Below the pieces are notes generated by a model. The model had not been told where the DNA came from, made no database searches, and saw only the letters and a program-made list of their open reading frames with translations. Positions 11,674 through 24,547 of a stretch of DNA of 64,000 nucleotides are shown here, piece by piece (the stretch's first letter is position 1; the number at the start of each line of letters is the position of its first letter). Source of the DNA: Mycogone perniciosa (Eukaryota; Ascomycota; Sordariomycetes; Hypocreales; Hypocreaceae); contig JAOALB010000027.1 in NCBI GenBank assembly GCA_025331125.1, positions 62,001 through 126,000 of the forward strand. The letters are read 5' to 3'. The position numbers were made by a program, and so were the translations under genes.

Positions 11674-12515
11674 GAAGAAGAAAAAGAAAAAAAAGAGAGA
11701 GAGACAGAAAAGACGCCGATGTGTCGATACGTTGCCTTAACTTCGCATTGTTTCTCGTTTTGCTCATGTTCTCGTTCTTGTTTTGGCTTTCCTTATATAT
11801 AATACAGGTGTCTCACCGCACCTCAGCATCCACTATTCGGTAGACCCGGCGCAACGAGAAATTTTAACGGCCAGGGAAAGTGTACGATGGAGTTCAGGGG
11901 GTGGCGAACTTGGATGATGCAAACGACGGAAGGGAAGGGGGGAGCATGGCATGGCATACTGAGTTGGGTCTGAGTTTGCTCGATGAGAGAATCTCAGATC
12001 CTACTACAGACAAGATCATATCGCATGCATGATAAAAGGGGAGGAGATCTACTGGCTTGCGCGGGCTCTCAAGCGCACAGCGGAGGGCAAACAGCGGGCG
12101 GTGGTTGTCTTTGTTAGATTAAGCATGGTGTTTAGAAGAAACGAATGAAAGTTCACTCTTTTTGCAAGCTACTTTGCAAATCAACTTAAACACCTGGATG
12201 ACGGTACGTCAAAATCAGACTATACTGCCACGAACTAAGTTTGAAATATAAATATTCATTTCTCGTTCTATCTATCGTATGATTATAAACGTATATGGTG
12301 TTCTATAAGTCATCTCCCGAGCCTTTGTTCTATCCCGTGCCCAAAAAGGACCAACCAATTCCAGACGCCTTCATATGCAGTCTTGCCACCCGATTTATGT
12401 ATCATGAATTCCTCTCCCAATTGCGTGTATCCTCTATCCATCAACTCCGTCCCAAAAACGCCATTTGCTCCTCTAAGTGTATAAACAAAATCAGTATTAT
12501 CATCAACGTCATCAA
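11674..12515. other. Convergent 3' spacer, TOP1 and the Crh gene
   Basis: 842 bp between two converging genes. It begins with an A/G-rich tract (11675-11720) in the likely TOP1 3' UTR. Open frames at 12295-12666 and 12310-12690 overlap the Crh end and show no domain. Confidence 0.4.
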
Positions 12516-13780
12516 TCAATATATCCTGTTGACAAAAGTCAACACCCCAATAAGAAAGGGACCAGCAATAAGGCCTAGCAATGATGGCACAACAATTGAG
12601 CTCGATCCCGAGCGCATAATCTTGCCCTCGGGGGTCATGTACCATCCACTGGGGATGCTTCCATAACCCGTTGGACTCGAGCCAACCCACGGCCAGCCAG
12701 TCTGGGTGGCCGTAGCAGGACTTCCATCTTTGGCGATGCCGCCCACGGGAACAGATACGAAAGTCGTGGGAGCCGTGCCAGATGCAGTGGCAGTAACAGT
12801 GATGGCGTTCTTGTTATTGAAGTTGCCGTTGACTTGTCCACCAATAGCTTTGATAGACTGCCATGAGCCAGATGAATCACTGTACTCGTACTGCTTGCCC
12901 GTTGAGTAGTCTGTGATGATGACCTTTTGAACCATCATGGCGAACGGTCCCTTGCTGAAGTCCGTGGGACCGCGTGCCCATTGCACCGTTCCAGCCGCAT
13001 TCGTGCTGGGATCACCACCAGCCCAAGCACCGAACTTGACCTGCATAGGCGTCTGGGGATACTGGTTCGCCTCGGCATCAGCTTGTGTGAGCGTCCGGAG
13101 AACGGTCTTGCCAGCCATCCATACGATGCGGTCCTTGGTCCAGTCTATGGTGTACGTGATCCAGTTCGCCTGAGTACCAGGCACGTTATGGAATTGGCCA
13201 CGGTTATACGACGTGGTCTTGCCCTTGCCGAAATAGTTGGACTGTATCTGGTCCGGGTCGGCACCCAGCCATTCTATGTCGATTTCATCAAGCGTATCGG
13301 ATTGGAGCACGACGGACGAGACGATGCCCGCGCCAGGGGCGGCTTTCATTGTGATTTCGACACGGCCAAACATGATGTAAAAGAGAGAATCGAGCTGTGG
13401 CGCATCACCGCTCTTCGCAACCGAAAACGACACGCCATCCCTGCTGTAGCTCGGTGTTCCAGAGGCGGCGAAGGAGTTTACCGCGCCCTTCGAAAAGTCC
13501 ACATTGATCGTCATGCCCAGCGCTGTGTCGGCAGGGCATCCAGCTGCTCGATGAGAAACGACATTGGTCAGCGATCAGGATCGGGAGGCGCAGCACTGGA
13601 ATGGAGGAGAAACTTTCGGAGCGTCTTTCGGAGGGGAAGAGGGGGTGTGTTGTTCCAGAAAGACTCGGACTTACTTTGTTGTGTTGGATTGCATTTGCTC
13701 CAAGTTTGCGCTGAGACTGTGTCGGACAGTAGAAGCAAAGCATATATCGCCGTGGAGGCTATGTACGACATCTGTCTCAT
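12516..13780 (-). CDS. Crh-type GH16 cell-wall transglycosidase, probably GPI-anchored
   Basis: Glycoside hydrolase family 16 protein of the Crh type, which in fungi links chitin to beta-glucan in the wall. Exons are 13780-13675 and 13543-12516 in transcript order, giving 377 aa. Residues 1-24 form a signal peptide with likely cleavage after VSA. A Cys pair (WSKCN and TGCPAD) precedes the catalytic domain. The catalytic motif DEIDIE lies at 121-126 with Glu122 and Glu126 as nucleophile and acid/base by family rule; it is followed by WLG. After the domain come a short Thr/Ser-rich stretch and a hydrophobic tail (about 350-372) behind a Ser/Gly cluster, as expected for a GPI signal. A second ATG three codons on is an alternative start. 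No chitin-binding module was seen. Confidence 0.9.
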
Positions 13781-16000
13781 GGCTGCAGGGAGAGCCGCAA
13801 CGAGTATGAGCGCGAGGCGTGTGGCGACGATAACAAGCTTCTTCTGGTAGTCGTAACAGTGGGAGCGAGGATAGTTCCAGTATGGAGGATATGGAGGATG
13901 AGGAGGATGAGGAGGAGGGAGTAGAAGAAGCAAGGGACCTCAAGCCCACCCCGACAGATAAAATAGCGCGCGCCTTGCGCCTTGGTTCCAAGCAAGGGAT
14001 GCAGAAGCGTCCAGAAGAAGGAAATCAAGCCTCACACAAGAGCACTTGATTAATATTCAGCTTTCGGATGACGCAGTACGAGTAAATAGGCAAAGAGATG
14101 GATGATTGAAGCAGGAAAAAGAGAGACGTGGTCAGAGAGCCCTTGACCTGGCAGGGCTGGCTATATCAATGCAATGGAGGGGAAGAGCGGCAGCAGCTCC
14201 TTCCCAGCCACATGTCACAGGCATACGTCATCGCCCAGATAATCCCATTAAACACGTTGCTTACCCCACATAGGGGTCTCTTGGGTATCGTATTTTATTT
14301 TTTTCCCTCTTCACTACCGTATTTTGCCTGGGGGTTTTTTTATCGGGTGGTTGGAACTTGGCTCAGCGAATTGAAGCCCGACGCGACGTAAGCCGAGAAG
14401 TCTCCTCCGGCGGTGGCTGGGAGTGGGGCCGATCCCGAGGATTTCGGTGAGCTGTCCCGGACTGCCTACCCTAGAGCGGACTGGTTGATGATGCTTTCAA
14501 CTTCAACACCTACCTACATGTAGCTTAACCATACATAATATGTGTGGTGGTGAGAAATCATGTGCCTTGTATTGGCTGCTCATTGATTCTTACGCCTTTT
14601 CTTGTCTTTTTGTTGTTTGCAGTGGAAAGTGGGCATTAGTATTGTATTTGTTGGGTAATGAGAGAAACATCCAAGAGGCGGAGTATAAGATTCAATAACA
14701 ACGATATTGATTCACACAACCGAACCAACTGCTGCGATATTTTTCGGGTCATAGTCCTGACTCCGATGTCCGATTCACACAGTACACGAGCATCGCAAAT
14801 ATCCACACCTACCTGACGAGGATAGTAGTGGAACCTTTGCAACAATGACCTACGTGGCCACTCAACTGCCCAGAGACAATGCGACACACGAAAGCGAAGC
14901 CGAGTCCAGGTTTGCCCACCTGGTTGGCAGAATGCAGTGCAACGCAAGGAAACTTTGCACCATGCAAGGACACATCGGCCTGTGTTGGGGCAACCACGAG
15001 AATGACAGTTGCCTACACCCTCTACTATCATGACCCGAACAGCAGCTCGCCATAGCCATTGAAAACAATGACAAAATCCTCAACGCAAACGCACAAAATG
15101 CCCTCTGCCATCGCATCCAAACGAAATCCGAGCCTCGGATACCTACCTGCCGCTTCAACCACACACACACCCACCCCAAAACGAATATGCCATGCCAAAA
15201 AGGCCTCGGCATTGCCGTCAGCTTAGACACAACGGGACACCACACCAAACAGGAATCAATGCCACCTACCCACTGACAGACACAAGACTCGACTGAGTCG
15301 GGTCTCATAATGCCCTCACACCACCAAAAGAAAGGCGATTTCTCCATCCATACGTGCCGTGTATACTTTGTAGGGCCCACATGCCCTCCTCTGCGACAGC
15401 CATCATAGACTAAGAAAAAGGTCGCAACCTGTCAAACGTTCAACACTGACACGCCAATGCATAAAAGCATCGCGCCCTTCCCGCTTTGACCAACTGGACA
15501 AGCCAAACTTAGCACGGCTCTCCCACACGATATCGATCTTGTCCAACCAAAACGCCTCCGTCATCTGTCAGTTATGGTTGAGTGACAAATCATGATACCC
15601 CCCCGAAACCTTCCCAATGACCGACGAATGCAAGGCGGGTGTCCGTTCGCAAGACGGCGCGAAGCCCACCCGATGCAATAGAGTGTCATCGCAAGATGCA
15701 CGGGGCACCGCTTCGTCACTCCCTCACATCTGCCTAGTATCTCTACCCCTCACTTGAAGGTCGGTCTTTGCGTTCGGCAAGATTGGTACGATGTGGTCGA
15801 TTTTAACGGCCCGAGCACATCACCACATGCCGTCTGTGTAGCGTGGCAGCAAACGAATGCTCAAATTCTTCGATCGTCGGCATCTGTTTGCGCGATTAGC
15901 TGGTTGAAGGGAGAGGCCTGGAACGAAAAATAACACACCCTCCGTGTTGTCTATGATATTCGCACTCATTGATTCATCTGGTCCACAGTAGCGCGCGCTT
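13781..16000. other. Crh promoter and start of the large gene-free spacer
   Basis: This is the first part of a 10.8-kb stretch with no credible gene. It starts with the Crh leader, which contains a GGA-rich repeat (13881-13920). A 172-codon minus-strand frame (14862-15380) is rich in Trp and Cys without any domain and sits in C-rich DNA; I do not consider it a gene. A T-rich stretch is seen at 14290-14345. Confidence 0.5.
13881..13920. repeat. GGA-rich imperfect repeat in the Crh leader
   Basis: Runs of GGA and GAT triplets (TATGGAGGA, GATGAGGAG units). On the Crh transcript strand this is a CT-rich tract about 100 nt upstream of the start codon, as is common in fungal leaders. Confidence 0.6.
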
Positions 16001-16690
16001 GGCTTGCTAACGTACTACTGTACTCCCCAAAAAGTGACGAGTATCATGGCAACCATCCCACTCACCATGTCCAGTTTGGGCAGAGAATAACACGCTTTTG
16101 CTTCTTGAAAAAAAAAAGAAGTCTTTGTGTGTCGTTGTCTCAAACCCTTCTACTTTCCCGACCAATCACCCTACCCTTGCTCGTTGTTCATTTTCAGCCA
16201 TCCACTCATGTGTGCCTTGTCATGTGAATCAGTTGTTTATACCCAAAGGCAAACAACCTTGGCAAACCGGGAGTTGGCAAAAAGTCGAACCATGTTTCTC
16301 CTCGGCGTGTACCTCTGACATCTCCGCGAGTGAGACAGGCGGCCGTATCCCCACTCTCACTGTTGGGTTCGTGGCGTCGGCACTTGCATTTGAGAAACTA
16401 GTCTGGCAAGTTACAAGTAGTATTACTAACAGCAAAAGGAAATATTTGTGTATCCGTCCTCGTATGTATGGAGCACAAAGAAAGAGGAAAGAGATGTCAA
16501 AAGCCAAAAGCCACCCAGGACTACTACGGAGTACATAGTTTGCCTTAGTTTGACCAAAAACCCATGTTTCAACTTACAACTAGTAGCCTCTCCGCACCGG
16601 GACCGGGGATTCCACCGTCCGGGACGAAAGCCGGGACCGAACTAGCTATGACAAGACTCAGTTAGTCGTGTGAATGGAACACCGCAATTG

Positions 16691-16717
16691 TACGAGTACT
16701 AGTAGTAGTAGTAGTAA
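16691..16717. repeat. TACGAGTACT core with a TAG triplet run
   Basis: A TACGAGTACT core is followed directly by about six TAG triplets. This composite form recurs at 17098, 17681, 22262 and 28008 within the window. Confidence 0.7.
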
Positions 16718-17097
16718 TGAGTGTGAATAGTGATAGGTCTCTTTTTTTTCGAAATACCCAGTACTCCACGTCTCTTGCACCAAGAAAGCGGTTGAAGTCG
16801 TATGTCGTCCCTGCAAGACCGACCGTGGAGCTGGACTCCAAAAGGAAATAAGAAACGTGCAAGTTCATGTCGATCCACAAAGGGTCCAGCTGTGAACAGG
16901 GAAAAACCTGCCTCATTCCAAGGCCATGGTATCAGTCACAACGGCCAGGGCCCAATGACCTCTGGTGACATTGTTTCAACCCAGCTGGAAACAAATGCTG
17001 CTGTTATGCTTGCATGAGTCGCACATGCAACGGCTGAGATAATTGTCCGAGCAAATTGAGAATCGTCCCGACACGGCGTCTGGGGATGGTAGGTGAT

Positions 17098-17116
17098 AGT
17101 ACTACTACTACTACTA
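17098..17116. repeat. TAC triplet run
   Basis: About six ACT/TAC triplets ending in TAGT. It is the complement of the TAG run seen at 16691. Confidence 0.7.
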
Positions 17117-17607
17117 GTGGGACGGCTCATGTCTAGAGATTGCTTTTTCTCAAACCAGTTCGGCCACTCGGCTGCCCAGCCGTAATATGTTGGAAATGAA
17201 TAGTCCACATCTTGTCGCAAATGCCCATGCCAGCTTTCCAAGAGAGCCATTTGAGAGAAATTGGGGCATTGTCGTCTCAATTGCGTTGACCAGGACGCCA
17301 AGTGGTTGGTTGGTGAATTGTCAAGGCTGGCTGGTTGATCTTCATTGATAGCTCACATACCCCAACGTCTGCGAAATACTCGTAGTATCATAACTCTGCC
17401 AAGCCCAAATTGTAGAAAAAGAAAGTGCTGTGAATTTTGCAATGTTTGCCACACTTGTACATACTTCGTAGTGCCTGTATTCCGTACGAGTACTCCATAA
17501 GTAGTATTCAATGTTCGAGCTGCTTTTGTTCAAATAAAGCCAGTCAGTCGTTTTAGGCGCATAAACTGACCAAGTGCTGCATCTGACGCAAGCCATATTA
17601 TCTGGTG

Positions 17608-17626
17608 CTAGTACTACTACTACTAC
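17608..17626. repeat. TAC triplet run
   Basis: A run of about five TAC triplets of the same type as at 17098, some 50 bp before a composite TACTCCGTA/TACGAGTA block. Confidence 0.65.
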
Positions 17627-17669
17627 CTATCAAGAGTTGCTTAGAGAAGATAGACCCTATGAGTAAGCT

Positions 17670-17700
17670 ACTACTCCGTAGTACGAGTACTAGTAGTATC
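17670..17700. repeat. Composite TACTCCGTA / TACGAGTA block
   Basis: TACTCCGTA is followed by GTACGAGTAC and then TAG triplets within 30 bp. It is a typical member of the dispersed spacer motif family. Confidence 0.7.
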
Positions 17701-18060
17701 AGCGCAGGATGTCTGTGTCAGCCACCTCACCATGACTCTTATCAAGCTCAGCAGAAGCAGTAGCAGTACTAATACTACCACCACCTATAATTACAGTAAC
17801 ATGGAATGATTGCCGGCAGATGATAGCGTATTGTCCCAGCCAACAAAAATGGCATAGGTTGGAAAAAACTCTTTCCAAGGCAACGAGTGTAATAATCGGT
17901 GCGGGTTGTGTCATCGAATTGACCCAATTGTTGAACTTGTCCATCACTGGATTCTTCTGCATGAGCAAGTTTCGAGTTTTCTGGGATCGCCAGAGCAGGC
18001 GCGAGATTGAGGCCGGGGACCAGTACAGGAATAGTAAATGCTGCTAGTTGGTATGATTAT

Positions 18061-21000
18061 CTCCCCGTACTAGCTTTCTGGGAACGAATACCCGGGTAAG
18101 ATGCCTTCCAGAAGCTCCATGCTTGAACCGCGGAAAACACAATTGACCCTGCTTGCACCAGTTAAAGGGATTGTGCCTGCACTAGTCTGGGGTAACCCTT
18201 ACTAGGCGGAAGGACCATGAATCCCCACTCAACTACGACCATGGCCTTGGTGCCAACGGGTCGGCCATACAGACAGCCGAGGAGCAAGAAGCAAAGCATG
18301 GATAAGTTTAACATCTGCCTATTTGCGGCCGTGGAAAGGAAGAAAAAAAGAAGAGGCAAAACTAGAGCAAGGTCGAAAATGCCTGCGAGATGAAACAAAG
18401 TATTTAATGAAAGACACACATATGGTGCCAGTCAGCCTGGCTAGTTGTCCGCCTGAGCCGTCCCGTGGGAACACTGATTGAGATGCGGCGAGGGACCAAC
18501 CGTCTAAACAAAAGCAAGCAAAAACAAAAAGGTTGATGATCAACTCATCAAAACTGACACTTTTGACAACAACAACCAGGGATCAGGCAAGACCCACGCT
18601 GCAATTTGCAGCGGCCCAAATCCGGGGAGCGGGTAGACTCCTAGGGTCCGATGACAAGGGCTCTTTTAACCCCGGTCGGCCTGTGGGTATGCGGTATGGT
18701 ATCAGAGCCATGAGTCGACCACACGGCTGTGAACCCGGACCGTTGCTTGACCCCTGTTCATTGTCGCAGAGTTCTCTCACGTCCTGGTCGCTTGGAAGTC
18801 AAGAGTTGGTCAAGAGAAGAAAGAGAAGAAAAACAAAGAGCGGTGGCACCATGGACATAATATATCACACGTTGTTTCATACCAGTGGTGATTGATGACA
18901 TCCATGTTCAATAGCCATATGTTCATTGTTCCAGAACAATTCCGCAGGAGGGCACTGACACATGTTCGCCGGCCGGAAATTTTTGCAGTCCTGGTATTTC
19001 CAGTCCCTGTTGACCTTGGCATCAGTATTTAGCCTGCTGGATTGTAGAATTTGGAGTGTGGTGTGGTGTGAGTATGGTAACATCGAGAAAAGGCCGGTTT
19101 TAGAGAATCCCAGCAGGAGGGATCGGATCCGGACCAGAAGAGGGCGGCCCAACCACACTTTCGGTGGCGAGAGGCCAGTCCAGAAGAAGAATAGCATCAT
19201 GTTGCCATCATTCCCATGTTCGGTCGGCTACTTGCCCAAAGCGGACGAGCACATGCGTCCGTAAATCACTGATCGGTGTCACCGTGCCACTGTGAAGACA
19301 TGAATACTTGTCAAGCTAAGAATGCCTGTTCCTGTGTGGACTGGGCTGTGTTGGAGGGCGATCTATAGTTGGTAGTATACGAGTAGAGGGGACCATTGGC
19401 ACTTGTCGATTCCTCAGAGCCACCTGCGACGCCAGCAAGGGTCTTCCCGAGGAAGTGAAAAAAAGCCTCTGGCGGTGGGAGCTGCCGGTTCCGCGATGCT
19501 GGCAAGGCGAAGAAGAAAAAAAGCTTTCAGCGCGGTTCTGCAAGCCCCGGCAGCCCGTCCATTGGCGGTGTCGGCGGCCTTCGCCTCTCGGCTGCCGATG
19601 AACAGCGTCTGATAGTTTCCATGTCTCAGTCGGTCACCCATACGGGGAAACAAACTGTCGGTGGGCTTGCAGGTCGCGAGGATCAGTGGGCCGGTCAGTA
19701 CGGAGTACTGTACAGGAACTCGCATGTACGAGAGGATGTGCTTCGTATGGAGTAGACGGAAGCCAAAGCTGCGGCTGCAATGGATATCACATTTGGTGAC
19801 GACGCTGCACTTTGATACGGTGGGCAGTGCTTGGCTGTGCTAACTTGGGGTGCTGGCCTGCGTCTCCAGGTGCAAAGCTGGCCCAATCGGTGCTCATCGA
19901 GGGCTCTTTGGCGGTTTGGCTGTCCTGGAAAAGAAAGGTGTGCGAGCGGTACCTGCATATTGTCGGTTCCGGTGGATGCGGTTCCTGTTCCTGCATAGCT
20001 GCTGCGACTACAGTGGAGTGGCGGTCTTTTCACAGTGGGTATGTACGAACCTGCAGTGCAACACGCAGCACAGTGCTGTTTTATCCTCTCTGAGCCTCTC
20101 TGCATGGGGTCACCGTATATCAGGTACGTGCAGACTCAGGTGTCAGGCACCGTATGACACGACATGACATGGTAATACTCGTACGTACGGAGTACTAGGT
20201 ACCTATAATTCGAAAAGCCGCAAGCCCTGGAGACTGTCATCCTGTCATATCACTCACGTCACTTATGACTGCTCGTAGAATACTCCGCATTGATGGATTA
20301 ATTGACAATACGGGCTTCGGAGACAGTTAAGCAGGTATCGGCTCAATATCGGTACGGAGCGCCGCAACGTTTTTTTAATCTACACGGTGGGTGCTTGTGC
20401 CCTGTTCGGGAGGACACTATATACAAGGTTGCTAGCACTATCTCCAGCAAACCGTTGGCGTTGAGCGGTTGAAGCCACCGAATCGAGCTACCAGTCAAAT
20501 GCCTCTTGTGCCTGAGCATCAGTGCTGGTGTTTCCTCTTCTGGCTAGGACCGCAATTTCGATATGATTTCGCCCGCACGTGTTCTGGATGTTGTGCGACC
20601 TATTATTCGGTGTCCAGGTGCTATCGCAGGCACGCAGCCACGCATGAGCTATTATTTTGCCGGTCAGCTCTCAGAATGTGCAATTTGTGCAGAACTTTTG
20701 CACCCTTACACAACTGTCGGTCAAGATGCAACGTGTATGCAAAAAGCAATATATGCAGGACTCGTATGTGTTCCGTGTGCATACTTCGTACATGCTACTT
20801 CTCGTAATCTGGGCATTTCTACTGGGGCCCCCAGGTTGATATGCTTGTTATGTCTGCCTCTCTTGTTGTTATACCATGTATGTAAGCATGCATATGGCCC
20901 GTGCGGCTGCATCCAAGTATTGCATTTGCTAATGCATTTGGATCACTATCCTGTTATGCAACGCTAGGGTTTCAGGCCAAACATGTTGGCCAATAGGACA
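18061..21000. other. Gene-free spacer, middle part
   Basis: No gene is supported. Open frames up to about 136 codons exist on both strands but lack start context, splice sites or domains. Motif-family copies occur near 19376, 19691 and 20176. The frame at 20563-20967 (134 codons) is Cys-rich and hydrophobic at its end; it has no recognised domain and is left as non-coding. Confidence 0.45.
20176..20195. repeat. TACTCGTACGTACGGAGTAC palindromic block
   Basis: Two members of the motif family, TACTCGTA and TACGGAGTA, overlap here to give a near-palindrome of 20 bp. Confidence 0.7.
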
Positions 21001-24000
21001 TCTCCCATAAGCCTAGCCTCTTGCATAAGTGTTTTCACTAGCGACGGTGGCAGCCAGATGCTCCCAGTAGTAGTAACACTCGTAGGAGTAGGTACGAGTA
21101 GTGTTTTCCCGCCGTTGGGTTCAGAGGACGCTGGCATCATCCTACCCTGTATGCGAAAAACTGGGGAAAATCGTCAAGGACTACGGAAGCGCCTTGGTCT
21201 AACTGTTAGTATTGCCGAGCTTGGTGATTAGCGATGGGGTTTTGAGATACTACTCGTAGACACGAGTTCTATCGTATCCAGAAGCCTACATGCTACTCAG
21301 CCGTATCATGAGTAGTGGTGTTAGTACCATCTACTACTGCTACTAGCAGCAACGTGTCAACGATAGTAGCATGCAGTGACCGATCTCAATCAGGTAGACC
21401 ATCCGGAGTACATGCAGTCCAGATCGCCCCCAAGGTGCGACTCCAGGCAAAGCGGCATCTCCTCTCAGCAATGGGATGTTCAGCTGCGACGTGCTGGTTA
21501 CAACACAACCGGTCTATAGTATGCCCGGAGAGACATACAGACAGCCGTTGTCACCAGAGGAGATTTTTTGCCTACGAAGTACGAAGTACGGAGTACAGTG
21601 GAAAAGAAAACTACCTACGCATACTGGTGAGGCCACAGTGGCACCATCTCAAATCGTAGCTGACAACACATGCTCTTCAGCTGTGGGCTCCCACATCTCT
21701 TTATCCCGCACTTACAACTCATTTAGAACATGGTGAAACCGGCATCTCTGGTGGGAAGCTGTATCCGCTCGGAAAGGCCGCCAACACTGTTGCCCGACGT
21801 GGCTCGATCCTTGGCCCCTCGATAGATGATTTGGAACATCAATGGAGCCGCTGCGGGAATTCACACGGGGCGGCCCAAACGAGAGAAGCAATGAACGTCG
21901 TCCAGAGCACCGATATTAGGCAGGCAGTAGTCATACTGACTTGGAGCGAAGCACGAAACTGTCGGTAACTTGTGCGGTCTAAAGGGAACGGACGTTATAG
22001 GTAAGCCAGATACCATACGTACATACACGGCTAGCCGGGCTGTGGAGTGCAGTTGCATCGCGGCACCCATTCCACGCACCACGAATGGCCACGACGGCCA
22101 AGTTTCTTCTTTTTTTATTTCAATCTTTTTCCTTCTTCCATTGGCTGTCATATTCAGATGTTTCGTATTTACTCTGGGTATCCAGTAGGCGTAGACGGCT
22201 GTTTCCCCCGGGCTGGACTAGCTCAAACACATTAATAGCCCACCAATGCATGCACATTACGAGTAGTAGTAGTACTCCGTACGAGTAGTAGCAAGGCAAA
22301 GCGATGAAACCAAACAAATGACGACGCAGCACATAGCATAAAAATAATCCACTCATGCAGTCATTTCAGCTTAACTTGGATTACGATCGACGCCGCCTGG
22401 CCAGTTATGTAGCATTATTTGTGGCTATGTCGTAGCCATAGCCTGGGACTTGACTCAAATTATGCTAATTCAGCAAACACGACAAAAAACATTCGTATTT
22501 GTGCATACATGACTTCATTGATGGATTGAGAATGCACACAGGCATTCGTATTCGCCAACCATATGAACGAGCAGGAGTGTGCCAACCCAAGACCATTCAC
22601 ATATTTCGTCATTTTTTTTCCAGCCGTTGTTTTGGTGTCATACAGGCGTGACGCTGGGCTTAGCCAGCTCTCACAAACACTGTGTTCAGGAAAAGTTCAG
22701 CGCATCGCCAGCGACATCATGTGCCTTGCATTGGTTGGAGGTTATGAAGGCGTTACGCCAAGTTGAGCTCCAATGGCTGTGCACAGGGCCTTTCCACAAG
22801 TGTGCACCAGTGTGCAGAGCTGAGACGGCGGCTTTTTGTGCAAGCTGGGTGGTCCGAGCCGCCATCCTATCACGACGCGGGATTATGCATGGCTTGTGAC
22901 GCGCTTTGTGTGCCAGTGCAGGAAATGTGACTGGCCAGCACACTGGCGGATAGCATACCTGTTTGCTTGACGATGACTCGAGCAAAAGCGTCACTGTGAT
23001 GGTGGATGCTATCACAGCAAGCAAGCCTGGCTTACAACATGATAGGTAGGAACCCTTTGATTTTCCCCAAGCGGTAAGTTTCAACGGCCATCGGATTGTC
23101 ATTCATGTCCGCTGCTACGAGTCCTACTCCGAGCACTACGTAGATAGTATATACATACTACGAGTAGTGCCATCCATTATTGGTGGAGGCCATTCATACC
23201 ACTACGAGTAGTAAGTGGTATTATCTAGTGTACGGATGGATACTGGCAAGATAATTGCTTTCCTTGGTGTCTCTCTTGTCATTCTGCCTCGTCTATTCGT
23301 ACCATACATAATAATACATGCTACCTAAGTTGAGGCGTTGTATGGCTCGGTGGGGAGCGTCCAGCGCTGTGCCAGTCGCGGTACATCCGGGGTCTCTCCC
23401 AGTTCATTCGCTCAGGACGCCCACAGCCAGAATTAGAAGGGCCCTCTTTCTGGTGGCTGCGCCATCGTCGTCGTCGACCCGACCAGTCACCTCATTCACA
23501 AACGCCCAGTCAAGTACATGCTGGATGTACTTCGTACCTTTGGGCCAACACAAGCGCCAAGCTTGCTTGAACACAGCGAACCCAGCGACCCACTGGACCC
23601 ACAACCAACCCAAGAGAGGCAACCTGGAGATACGTACCTGGTCCCGCTCGCTAGCAAGGTGCCAGTACTGGGTACGAGTACGTACCGACTCTATGGGTCT
23701 TGGAGGTGGATGGTAGGTACGAGTACGTACCTTGGGCCTCCGATGCCCACACTCCCCCAGAAGCCAGACCACCACCCATCCCACCAACCTCGCCAACCTC
23801 ACACACCACTCTCGCCCCAAACCAGACACCTTACGGACGACAGGGGCCTGGAGGGAGGCCTGTCCCGTCATGTCCGCGACGCAACCCTGGCAACCCACGT
23901 AGTATGGCCACCCCAGTCGGGTGAGACAGGTATACTCGTAGCCTTGGAGTGGAGGCAACGGACCCAGCGTTCCCACACCTGGCTTTGCCTATCGGTCGAT

Positions 24001-24060
24001 TTCTGATGGACCAGCGTCGATGATCTTGGGCTTCGTCGTCCTACTTATCCTCCGTGGTCC
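21001..24060. other. Gene-free spacer, distal upstream region of the Msn2-type gene
   Basis: No gene is supported. This part carries many motif-family copies (near 21068, 21250, 21590, 22273, 23120-23220, 23672 and 23715). Opposed open frames at 23404-23976 and 23518-24006 cover the same DNA on both strands without domains, so neither is called. Confidence 0.45.
22262..22290. repeat. TAG triplets plus TACTCCGTACGAGTA
   Basis: The densest single copy of the motif family: TAG triplets, then TACTCCGTA and TACGAGTA sharing the central TA, then TAG triplets again. Confidence 0.7.
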
Positions 24061-24547
24061 CCCAGCGTCGCCATCATCTCTCCATATGATCGGCAACCTG
24101 GTAGGTTCTGGAGTTGTGTGATCTGGTTCCTTTTATGCTCTCTCGGTTCCTTTCTTCTTTTTGCGGCTCGGTCTCTTCGGAACTCCTGGATTTGCTCTCT
24201 TGAGATTCCTTCCCCTCCTTTGCATGACATACTCGCTCTGCTTGTGACTTGCACCCTTTTGGCCTGCGACAGACGAGTCTCTTGTACAACACCACAACAC
24301 CTCGAGCCGCCCACCAGCCAGTTTTTGTCCAAAGACTGCCGTCCATTCATTATATCGGAACCGAAGGCATCCTCACGACCACTCATTGACGAGTTGCCTG
24401 GACAATTGTATACTACGATACTATATGCAACTAATTAATCAATAAACCTCCACCACCGCCAACAAACGAGGTTAGCAGTTACCTACCCATTTGGAAGAGC
24501 AACATTGGAGGACTTCAGAGACTGACTGGTTTGGCCAGATAGGAACA
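24061..24547 (+). promoter_or_regulatory. Probable leader and core promoter of the Msn2-type gene
   Basis: A CT-rich region (about 24130-24230) of the kind that precedes transcription starts in filamentous fungi lies 300-400 bp before the ATG at 24548. It contains one CCCCT (near 24206), the core of the stress element that Msn2-type proteins bind, so autoregulation is possible. Several ATGs lie upstream of the start and may be uORFs if they are transcribed. Confidence 0.4.

Larger units (their letters stand above)
16001..18060. other. Gene-free spacer with triplet microsatellites
   Basis: No open frame here has coding character. The segment contains several runs of TAG/TAC or CTA triplets (near 16691, 17098, 17608 and 17671) often fused to TACGAGTA or TACTCCGTA cores. 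These are described separately. Confidence 0.5.

Noticed and set aside
12927..13850. 307-codon plus-strand frame opposite the Crh gene
   Set aside because: The minus strand codes a GH16 protein with catalytic motif and signal peptide; the opposite frame is an Arg/His-rich shadow.
14862..15380. 172-codon minus-strand frame in the large spacer
   Set aside because: Rich in Trp and Cys as expected from antisense of CA-rich DNA; no domain.
20563..20967. 134-codon Cys-rich frame in the large spacer
   Set aside because: Considered as a small secreted or membrane protein, but there is no N-terminal signal peptide, no splice support and no domain; overlapping frames are similar in length.
23404..24006. 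Opposed open frames of 190 and 162 codons
   Set aside because: Both strands are open over the same bases because of base composition; neither has a domain, and composition is unlike the real genes nearby.
13781..24547. RIP-degraded transposon
   Set aside because: The spacer is not strongly AT-rich, and no long repeat, terminal repeat or transposase or reverse transcriptase remnant was seen.
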